From: Ignavibacteriota bacterium
GTDB lineage: Bacteria > Bacteroidota > Ignavibacteria > UBA10030 > SZUA-254
DNA length: 5,105 bases
NCBI GenBank assembly: GCA_016191715.1
Contig: JACPVN010000500.1
Span: 1 to 5,105, forward strand
Direction: 5' to 3'
This document shows positions 1 through 5,105 of the stretch, in pieces. A program made the position numbers and the translations under genes. A model generated the notes under the pieces. It searched no databases. It was not told the DNA's origin and saw nothing but the letters and a program-made list of their open reading frames with translations. How positions within the stretch are numbered: position 1 is the stretch's first letter; each line of letters opens with the position of its first letter.

Positions 1-1
1 A

Positions 2-2662
2 GAAGAGCGTTTCCAGTTCATGACAACTCTTGAAAAAAGTCTCAATGAAATTTATATCTTTGATGCCGTTTCATTAAAGTTTGAATATGTGAACGATTCA
101 GCGCGCCGGAATCTTGGATATTCCTCTGAGGAACTTTCTCACCTTACTCCAATAGATATCAAGTCCGAATATACAGAGGCAACGTTTCACGAGGCGGTGA
201 GACCGTTGCTTGACCATACAAAACAACATTTAATCTTTGAAACAATTCACCGTCGGGCAGATGGAAGTACGTATCCTGTAGAAGTTCACTTACAACTTGT
301 TGAACAGTCCTCGCGGCGAGTGTTTCTTGCTCTTATTTATGATATTACGGAGCGAAAAGAAGAGCAGAAAAAAATTCAATTTCTCGCGAACGCGTTGGAA
401 AGCGCGACCGATGCAATCTCTATTACCGACATTGATGGCAAATTCATTTATGCGAACAATGCATTTCTCCGGTTGTATGGTTATTCGAAGGAAGAAGTGC
501 TGGGAAAGACGGTTTTGTTGGTATTACCCTCCTCGTTTCCACAACAAATGCCGAAAAGCATTCAACAGGCAACATTGAAAGGCGGATGGCGGGGCGAGTT
601 GATAAACCGGAGAAAAGACGGAACGGAGTTTCCGATTTCATTAGGTACTTCAGCGATGAAAGACCAACTAGGAAATGTACTTGGTTTGGTTGGAGTGGCA
701 AAGGATATTACCGAGCGTAAACGTATCGAAGCGAAACTCCGTTTTAATGAGGAGTTATATCGCGATCTGGTTGAAAACATCAATGATGTTTACTTTGTAA
801 CCGATGCTCGGGGAAAACTCACGTATGCAAGTCCGAATATGTTTATCCATACCGGATATACTCAGGAAGAAATAATCGGGAAATCGTATATCCGTTTAAT
901 TGCTGATGAAGACCGTGGTCGTATAGTACAACATTATATTACTTGCACGAACAATGGCACTATTGATACCTCAATAGAGTTTCGTGTACGACGTAAAGAC
1001 GGGACAAGTGTGTGGGCAGAACAGTCAACACGAATCGTTCGGGACGCGGAAGGAAAACCGATTCAATACAGCAATGTTGTACGTGATATAACGGGACGCA
1101 AGTTAGCGGGGACTGCTTTGAAAGTGAGCGAAGCAAGTCTGAAAGAAGCGCAACGCATCGCACGGATGGGGAATTGGAAACTTGATTTAGTTCAAAATAT
1201 CCTTACGTGGTCAGATGAAATTTACAGGATTTTTGAAATAGACCCTGCGCGCTTTGGAGCCTCGTACGAAGCGTTTCTTGACCTTGTGCATCCCGAAGAC
1301 AGAGAGATGGTGAACCGTGTTTACACTGAATCTGTGAAGAACAGAACGCCGTATGATGTTGTCCATCGTCTCAAGTTTTCTGATGAACGGATAAAATTTG
1401 TCCATGAGCGCTGTGAGACATTTTACAATGAACAGGGACTACCAATCTCTTCGCATGGCACAGTTCAGGATGTGACTGAACGGATAAAGATGGAAGAAAA
1501 TCAAAAAGTTCTCCAGTCACAATTAATACAGGCACAGAAACTGGAAAGTCTTGGAACGCTCGCAAGCGGGATTGCACATGATTTCAATAACATTCTTACG
1601 ATGGTCATCGGTCATGCATCTCTGCTTGATAGAAAAATTGGAACTGATAGCGGCGTTCATGAAAGTCTTGGAGTTATCCAGCAGGCGGCACAGCGTGGCG
1701 CTTCGCTTGTCAGGCAACTTCTCACGTTTGCACGGAAAACCGAAACATCGAGAGAAGCGGTTAACATTAATTCTATGGTGAATGAAGTTGCAAAGTTTAT
1801 CGGCGAAACATTTCCCAAAACAGTTCGGCTTTCCATTCATCCGGCAAACAAACTTCCCTTTATTCTGGCAGATTCCACACAGATACATCAGGTACTGATG
1901 AATTTCTGTGTCAATGCGCGTGATGCAATGCCGAACGGCGGAATTCTCTCCATCTCTACCAATGTAATACCCGGTGAAAGCATCATACACAAATTTCCCG
2001 GCGCAACAAACCCGGAATATATCGAACTCTGTGTGTGTGATACCGGAACAGGGATGGATGAAGGAACGGTGAGGAGAATTTTCGAACCATTCTTTACAAC
2101 AAAGGAACTTGGCAAAGGAACAGGGCTTGGACTTTCCGTGGTCTCCGGTATCGTGGAAACGCATGGGGGATTTATTGATGTTTCTTCAACGGTTGGGAAG
2201 GGAACAACGTTTTCAGTCTATCTTCCCGTGCAAAAAGAATCAGGCAGTACGAAACTAGTTGAGGAAGTGAAGAAGGAAATCCCCGGAGGAACAGAAATAA
2301 TTCTTGTCATCGAGGACGAAGTAATCCTTATGAATTTGTTGACGGGGCTTCTTGAAGCGAAAGGTTACACCGTTCTCACCGCGTACGATGGCGAAGAAGG
2401 CATTCAAAAGTATGTAGCACACTACAAAAATATTTCCGTTGTGCTTTCAGATTTGGGACTTCCGAAACAGAGCGGAGAAGGTGTAGTGAAAAGTATTATG
2501 TCGTTTAATCCGAAGGCAAATGTCGTTGTCGCGAGCGGCTACATTGACCCGTTCGTTAAATCAGAATTATATAAAGCAGGCGTGCGGCAATTCATTCAAA
2601 AGCCGTATGCACCGAATGAATTGTTGAAAACGATTCGTGAAACGATAGATTCCAAGAAGTAA
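2..2662 (+). CDS. PAS-domain hybrid sensor histidine kinase with C-terminal receiver (5' end outside window)
   Basis: This is a hybrid two-component sensor kinase: it would autophosphorylate on histidine and pass phosphate to its own receiver. Numbering is from the Met at base 20. Four PAS domains lie at about 1-111, 118-235, 242-362 and 381-489; the first three end in the usual DIT(E/G)RK-type linker and the fourth, of PAS_3 style with HPEDRE, in DVTER. HisKA spans about 508-572 with phosphoacceptor H520 in GIAHDFNNIL. HATPase (about 617-736) has N-box N628/N632, G1 box D674-G676-G678, FEPFFTT (688-694) and a KGTGLGLS G2 box (699-706). The receiver (about 758-875) has E765/D766, phosphoacceptor D811, S839 and K861, so every catalytic motif is intact. 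No membrane segment or signal peptide is visible, suggesting a cytoplasmic sensor, although one could precede the window. Codons upstream of base 20 stay open and read EERFQF, a typical PAS lead-in, so the Met at 20 is probably internal. The signal sensed cannot be told. Confidence 0.95.
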   Translation, partial: EERFQFMTTLEKSLNEIYIFDAVSLKFEYVNDSARRNLGYSSEELSHLTPIDIKSEYTEATFHEAVRPLLDHTKQHLIFETIHRRADGSTYPVEVHLQLVEQSSRRVFLALIYDITERKEEQKKIQFLANALESATDAISITDIDGKFIYANNAFLRLYGYSKEEVLGKTVLLVLPSSFPQQMPKSIQQATLKGGWRGELINRRKDGTEFPISLGTSAMKDQLGNVLGLVGVAKDITERKRIEAKLRFNEELYRDLVENINDVYFVTDARGKLTYASPNMFIHTGYTQEEIIGKSYIRLIADEDRGRIVQHYITCTNNGTIDTSIEFRVRRKDGTSVWAEQSTRIVRDAEGKPIQYSNVVRDITGRKLAGTALKVSEASLKEAQRIARMGNWKLDLVQNILTWSDEIYRIFEIDPARFGASYEAFLDLVHPEDREMVNRVYTESVKNRTPYDVVHRLKFSDERIKFVHERCETFYNEQGLPISSHGTVQDVTERIKMEENQKVLQSQLIQAQKLESLGTLASGIAHDFNNILTMVIGHASLLDRKIGTDSGVHESLGVIQQAAQRGASLVRQLLTFARKTETSREAVNINSMVNEVAKFIGETFPKTVRLSIHPANKLPFILADSTQIHQVLMNFCVNARDAMPNGGILSISTNVIPGESIIHKFPGATNPEYIELCVCDTGTGMDEGTVRRIFEPFFTTKELGKGTGLGLSVVSGIVETHGGFIDVSSTVGKGTTFSVYLPVQKESGSTKLVEEVKKEIPGGTEIILVIEDEVILMNLLTGLLEAKGYTVLTAYDGEEGIQKYVAHYKNISVVLSDLGLPKQSGEGVVKSIMSFNPKANVVVASGYIDPFVKSELYKAGVRQFIQKPYAPNELLKTIRETIDSKK

Positions 2663-2797
2663 CTGAGGTTACACAAGTGTGAAAAAAACATGTATTAGCT
2701 ATTTATGTAGATTTTAAGCATTAATAATCTTCTTTGGTACATTAACACTCCAGCGCGGTTACCTAACTCTCCAGTATGTACAATAATGCTCCATCGG

Positions 2798-2906
2798 ACC
2801 CATCCCCCGGCCCCTTCCCTATTTCATAGGGAAGGGGAGGGCTTTACAGATAACTCAAACGTTGTCACTCCCTTCCTTTCGCAGAAGGGAAGGGCCGGGG
2901 ATGGGT
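2798..2906. repeat. GC-rich compound palindromic repeat (outer arms around two hairpins)
   Basis: Outer arms ACCCATCCCCCGG (2798-2810) and CCGGGGATGGGT (2895-2906) are inverted copies apart from one extra C on the left. Just inside them sit two hairpins. One is a perfect 12-bp stem, CCCCTTCCCTAT (2811-2822) with 2826-2837, around a TTC loop. The other is an 11-bp stem (2870-2880 with 2884-2894, one T-G pair) around a GCA loop. A 32-base unpaired spacer (2838-2869) lies between them. The two hairpins are also related to each other in inverse orientation, so the whole unit is a degenerate inverted repeat. This is the build of a non-coding interspersed repeat (REP- or MITE-like). Copy number elsewhere in the genome cannot be seen here. 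There is no transposase and no obvious target-site duplication. Confidence 0.8.
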
Positions 2907-2919
2907 TAATAATTTTTTT
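2870..2919 (+). terminator. Possible terminator of the hybrid kinase transcript
   Basis: The right half of the palindromic element forms a GC-rich hairpin (2870-2894). The outer arm (to 2906) can also pair with 2798-2810, and seven Ts follow at 2913-2919. This resembles a rho-independent terminator for the rightward kinase gene, which ends about 200 bases upstream in a convergent region. Against it, the T-run begins 18 bases after the hairpin, or 6 bases after the outer arm, so the geometry is not classic. On the minus strand, no T-run follows the element, so it is not a canonical terminator for purE. Confidence 0.35.
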
Positions 2920-2928
2920 GAACCACCC

Positions 2929-3441
2929 TTACCCGTTTGCCTTCAACACATTCTGCCGCAACTCATCTCTGTATTCATTCATCTTCTTCATAATTGACGG
3001 ATACTTTAATCCGAGAATACGGAGTGCGAGTAACGCCGCGTTCGCCGCGCCATCAATTGCAACAGTCGCGACGGGAACACCGCTCGGCATTTGCACCATC
3101 GAGAGAAGTGAGTCAAGTCCGTTGAGTGATTTGGATTTGATGGGAACGCCGATAACGGGCAACGGAGTTTTTGCGGCAATGACTCCGGCAAGATGCGCCG
3201 CGCCGCCCGCTCCTGCAATAACCACCTCGACTCCGCGTGCGAGCGCGGTCTCAGCGTAATGCAATGCTTCATCAGGCGTGCGATGCGCGGAGAGAATTTT
3301 CCATTCACACACAACACCAAATTGTTCCAGCGTTTCCTTTGCCGGCATCATCGTTTCTGTGTCGGATTTACTTCCCATGATGACAGCAACTATTGGTAAT
3401 CGTTTCCCTTGTGTGGTTGTTTTTCTTTTAGAAGGATTCAT
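2929..3441 (-). CDS. purE: 5-(carboxyamino)imidazole ribonucleotide mutase PurE (class I)
   Basis: PurE converts N5-CAIR to CAIR in de novo purine synthesis, normally using the product of PurK in the cytoplasm. The 170-residue product matches the usual length of about 165-170. It carries the family signatures GSKSD (23-27), SAHRTP (51-56, including the catalytic-type His53), GAGGAAHLAG (77-86), and a SLLSMVQMPSG-V-PV segment near 112-124. This pattern fits the class I bacterial mutase rather than the class II AIR carboxylase of animals and some spirochaetes. The start at 3441 is chosen because AAGGA lies 6 bases upstream. An in-frame ATG nine codons earlier (3468) has no Shine-Dalgarno and would add a poorly conserved extension. 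It stops with TAA. No purK is visible nearby. It lies 88 bases downstream of sua5 on the same strand, with a palindromic repeat in the gap, so cotranscription is possible but not shown. Confidence 0.95.
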   Translation of the reverse strand: MNPSKRKTTTQGKRLPIVAVIMGSKSDTETMMPAKETLEQFGVVCEWKILSAHRTPDEALHYAETALARGVEVVIAGAGGAAHLAGVIAAKTPLPVIGVPIKSKSLNGLDSLLSMVQMPSGVPVATVAIDGAANAALLALRILGLKYPSIMKKMNEYRDELRQNVLKANG

Positions 3442-3447
3442 AGTTTT

Positions 3448-3452
3448 TCCTT
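3448..3452 (-). promoter_or_regulatory. Shine-Dalgarno site that sets the purE start
   Basis: On the minus strand AAGGA (3452-3448) is followed by a 6-base spacer (AAAACT) and ATG at 3441-3439. It favours this start over the in-frame ATG at 3468, which is preceded by CTAATTGACAA with no purine-rich motif. This is the only clear Shine-Dalgarno among the minus-strand genes in the window. Confidence 0.7.
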
Positions 3453-3480
3453 GTTTGTTCTCTGTCATTTGTCAATTAGT

Positions 3481-3534
3481 TGTAGGACGAAATTTATTTC
3501 GTCCCTTAATAGTCGAATTAAAATTCGACCTACA
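3481..3534. repeat. AT-rich compound palindromic repeat between sua5 and purE
   Basis: Outer arms TGTAGG (3481-3486) and CCTACA (3529-3534) are exact inverse complements; allowing one mismatch, the match extends to ten bases (TGTAGGACGA against TCGACCTACA). Two hairpins lie inside. GGACGAAA (3485-3492) pairs with TTTCGTCC (3497-3504), and GTCGAATT (3512-3519) pairs with AATTCGAC (3522-3529). They are separated by CTTAATA, and both overlap the arms slightly. Six Ts follow at 3535-3540. The plan of arms around two hairpins is the same as in the GC-rich element at 2798-2906, although the sequences are unrelated. The right arm overlaps the end of sua5 and provides its TAG stop. It is probably an interspersed non-coding repeat; genome copy number is unknown. 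Confidence 0.75.
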
Positions 3535-4540
3535 TTTTTTCAGAGGCTCGTCTTAGTCTGTCCATCACCGCAACACCGAGTCCGGTTTCAGTGACAGTTT
3601 CAATTAAAATGATTTCACTTCCAAGTTGGTCAAGTGCGCGTAACTTATCAAACAATTGTTGTGAGAATCCTTCTATCGTTTCCGGAAGTTTATGAAATGT
3701 ACTTCCGTTCGATAGTTCAAGAAGTTCAGAGCTGTACACTAACGCGCTTGTTTTTTTTCCTTCGTGTTTGAATTGATGGAGCGCGTGTTTGAGTTGTGCT
3801 ACGTTCCGGTGTTCAATCAATACAACTTTTGCTTTTGGCGCATAATGGCGGTGGCGCGTTCCCGGTGAGCGTTTCAGTAGTTCAATCTCTTTTGATGTTT
3901 GAACTGTGCCAATTGCTTGTTCAATCCGTTCACGCGAAATTCCTCCCGGGCGGAGAATTGTCGGTGGATTTGTTGTTGTATCAAGTACGGTTGATTCGAC
4001 TCCAATCTCTGTCGGTCCTGCATCAAGAATCATTTCAATTTTTCCGTTCAAATCATCAAAAACATGCTGTGCAGTTGTAGGACTTGGTTTGCCGGAAAGA
4101 TTTGCGCTCGGTCCGACGATGCCGCGTTTCAATGCTCTTATAAGTGCAAGCGGAACTGCATGATTCGGCATTCGAAGTGCAATCGTATCCAATCCCGCAG
4201 TAACAATCTCAGGAACAATGGATGAATGTTTGACAACCAACGTCAACGGTCCGGGCATGAATGTTTCAGCAAGTGTTTGGGCTATGGGAGAAATATCTTT
4301 TCCAAGTTCAAACAATTGTTCGATGGAAGCGATATGAACAATGAGCGGATTATCTGCCGGTCGTCCTTTTGCCGCAAAGACTTTTCTTACCGCTTCAGGG
4401 TTTAGCGCGTCTGCACCGAGTCCGTACACCGTTTCGGTCGGGAAAGCGACGAGTCCGCCGCGAAGTAATACTTCTGCCGCATCATCTATAAATATTGGTT
4501 CAGGAGTGGCAGAAGAAATTTTAATAAACCGTGTGTTCAA
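3530..4540 (-). CDS. sua5: Threonylcarbamoyl-AMP synthase, Sua5 type (TTG start)
   Basis: The enzyme makes L-threonylcarbamoyl-AMP from threonine, bicarbonate and ATP, the first step of the t6A modification at position 37 of ANN-decoding tRNAs. The product is 336 residues. The catalytic YrdC-like domain (about 10-205) shows FPTETVYGLG (33-42), KGRP (58-61), a PGPLTLV segment (96-102), GPSANLSG (143-150), IGVESTV (179-185) and LRPGGI (196-201). The linker signature SPGTRHRHYAPKA (225-237) then leads into the Sua5 C-terminal domain (about 238-336), which separates it from short TsaC. The frame is open further upstream to an ATG at 4687, but that would overlap the DsrE-like gene by 113 bases with non-conserved sequence. 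A TTG at 4540 gives MNTRFIKI, the usual family N-terminus, 34 bases after the upstream stop. No good Shine-Dalgarno precedes it, only GGA three bases away. The TAG stop lies inside a palindromic repeat. Confidence 0.93.
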   Translation of the reverse strand: MNTRFIKISSATPEPIFIDDAAEVLLRGGLVAFPTETVYGLGADALNPEAVRKVFAAKGRPADNPLIVHIASIEQLFELGKDISPIAQTLAETFMPGPLTLVVKHSSIVPEIVTAGLDTIALRMPNHAVPLALIRALKRGIVGPSANLSGKPSPTTAQHVFDDLNGKIEMILDAGPTEIGVESTVLDTTTNPPTILRPGGISRERIEQAIGTVQTSKEIELLKRSPGTRHRHYAPKAKVVLIEHRNVAQLKHALHQFKHEGKKTSALVYSSELLELSNGSTFHKLPETIEGFSQQLFDKLRALDQLGSEIILIETVTETGLGVAVMDRLRRASEKM

Positions 4541-4574
4541 TGTTCCGTTGGTTGTTATACGCTGTTGGATAAAT

Positions 4575-4928
4575 TTAAAAAGTAAACACTTTGTCAGCCT
4601 CAACTGTCCACTGAGCAAGTTCCGCCATATTACTGATTTCAACTCCTTCCACCAACTGGAGACTGCGAATCCCACGAGCATCGGCACAAGAACCGCACGC
4701 TTTAATCTTACCGCTTTTTGAAATCACAGATTTTACCATCCGTTCAATGTTGTAGTAACCTTGTGGCGTCGTTTGATTTGAGATTGCACAACCGACTGCG
4801 TCTGCCATGAGGAAAACGTTTACCTGTACAGTCGGGTGGTCCTTCTGAAGAGCCATCGCCAAACGGAATGCGTTGTAAGCTTTTTCTGTGCCGTACGGAG
4901 CGTCGTTGATGAGAAGAAGAATGTTCAT
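4575..4928 (-). CDS. DsrE/DsrF-like (YchN-type) small sulfur-relay family protein
   Basis: This 117-residue protein belongs to the DsrE/DsrF-like superfamily of small cytoplasmic proteins, some of which carry persulfide sulfur in oxidation pathways or tRNA thiolation. The N-terminus MNILLLINDAPYGTEKAYNA is the family's typical first strand and YGTE-YN motif. The C-terminus has the EG-EISNMAELAQWTVEADKV signature. Cysteines are C47, C78 and C81, the last two in ACGSC, where the family's reactive cysteine lies. The whole domain is present, with no signal peptide or membrane segment. The ATG at 4928 is fixed by the conserved N-terminus, although no Shine-Dalgarno precedes it. It lies 33 bases after an upstream partial gene and 34 bases before sua5 on the same strand, so it probably shares their transcript. 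No DsrF/DsrH or TusB/C partners are visible, so a DsrEFH or TusBCD complex is not supported. The exact substrate is unknown. Confidence 0.88.
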   Translation of the reverse strand: MNILLLINDAPYGTEKAYNAFRLAMALQKDHPTVQVNVFLMADAVGCAISNQTTPQGYYNIERMVKSVISKSGKIKACGSCADARGIRSLQLVEGVEISNMAELAQWTVEADKVFTF

Positions 4929-4961
4929 GTCAATATTGTTGTTGCTGAAAAATGCATATGG

Positions 4962-5105
4962 TTAAAGTTTCACCGGTATTTTGAGAAATTTCGATCCGAG
5001 GGTGAGGATGATGCGGAGTATTTCCTTTCTCATTCCAAACGGTGAGATCCACCATTGCTCAAACAAAACTTTTCCGAGATGCCAAGTCCGTCCTATGTTT
5101 CGGAG
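4962..5105 (-). CDS. 3' end of an unidentified gene (runs off the right edge)
   Basis: On the minus strand, a reading frame enters from the right edge and stays open for 47 codons to a TAA at 4964-4962. The visible peptide contains RTWHLGKVLFEQWW followed by SPFGMRKEILRI and ends in KFLKIPVKL. The mixture of aromatic, basic and aliphatic residues looks like a genuine protein C-terminus rather than random sequence. It lies on the same strand as the DsrE-like gene and 33 bases upstream of it, which supports a coding call and a shared transcript. I do not recognise the family from this fragment. The opposite-strand frame across 4836-5045 is less protein-like and overlaps the DsrE-like gene. Confidence 0.6.
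   Translation of the reverse strand, partial: LRNIGRTWHLGKVLFEQWWISPFGMRKEILRIILTLGSKFLKIPVKL

Noticed and set aside
1523..2164. A 213-codon minus-strand frame inside the kinase gene
   Set aside because: It is antisense to the HisKA and HATPase domains, rich in Cys and His in no recognisable pattern, and shows no family motif.
2663..2690. ACAC-AA-GTGT followed by an A-run just after the kinase stop
   Set aside because: The stem is only four base pairs with a two-base loop, and the downstream run is A rather than T on the coding strand.
2786..3259. A 157-codon plus-strand frame starting near the GC-rich repeat
   Set aside because: Its first part is a translation of the palindromic repeat (HPPAPSLFHREGE-like peptide) and the rest is antisense to purE, which has full family support.
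3470..3475. A minus-strand TTGACA resembling a -35 box upstream of purE
   Set aside because: At the expected distance the sequence is the AAGGAA of the ribosome binding site, not a -10 box, and any transcript would start too close to the ATG.
3481..3540. The AT-rich palindrome and six Ts as a terminator after sua5
   Set aside because: The T-run lies after the hairpins on the plus strand only. sua5 is read on the minus strand, where no T-run follows, so it is not a canonical rho-independent terminator for that gene.
4541..4687. A 49-residue N-terminal extension of Sua5
   Set aside because: It overlaps the 3' end of the well-supported DsrE-like gene in another frame and carries no conserved sequence; the YrdC family N-terminus begins at the TTG.
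4836..5045. A 69-codon plus-strand frame near the right edge
   Set aside because: It runs antisense across the start of the DsrE-like gene and the partial gene beside it, with no recognisable motif.

Overview
The window looks like an ordinary chromosomal segment of a moderately AT-rich, probably Gram-negative bacterium. It shows no sign of a plasmid, phage, transposase or CRISPR array. Protein style (PAS-rich hybrid kinase, Sua5 with a C-terminal domain, single-subunit DsrE-like protein) and palindromic intergenic repeats suggest the Bacteroidota/Chlorobiota/Ignavibacteria region of the tree. That placement is an impression from family resemblance, not a proven assignment.

Layout. From the left edge to 2662 (+ strand) runs a large soluble-looking hybrid sensor histidine kinase: four PAS domains, HisKA, HATPase and a C-terminal receiver. 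Its 5' end lies outside the window. Bases 2663-2928 separate it from the convergent genes. The first 135 bases of that gap (2663-2797) show nothing I recognise. The rest holds a GC-rich palindromic element (2798-2906) and a T-run that could terminate the kinase transcript.

The right half is a set of minus-strand genes read from right to left. They are the 3' end of an unidentified gene (5105-4962), a DsrE/DsrF-like small protein (4928-4575), a Sua5-type threonylcarbamoyl-AMP synthase that most likely starts at a TTG codon (4540-3530), and purE (3441-2929). The first three are spaced 33 and 34 bases apart and look like one transcription unit. An 88-base gap with a second palindromic element precedes purE, which may or may not be cotranscribed.

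Functionally, Sua5 makes the threonylcarbamoyl-AMP used for the universal tRNA t6A modification. PurE performs a step of de novo purine synthesis. DsrE-like proteins carry cysteines used in sulfur relay in studied relatives. The kinase is an orphan here: no transcription factor or separate response regulator is visible.

I did not find a new multi-gene system. The least ordinary features are two intergenic repeats, unrelated in sequence, that share one architecture: short outer arms enclosing two adjacent hairpins, with a T-run on the same side. They bracket purE, and one of them supplies the stop codon of sua5.
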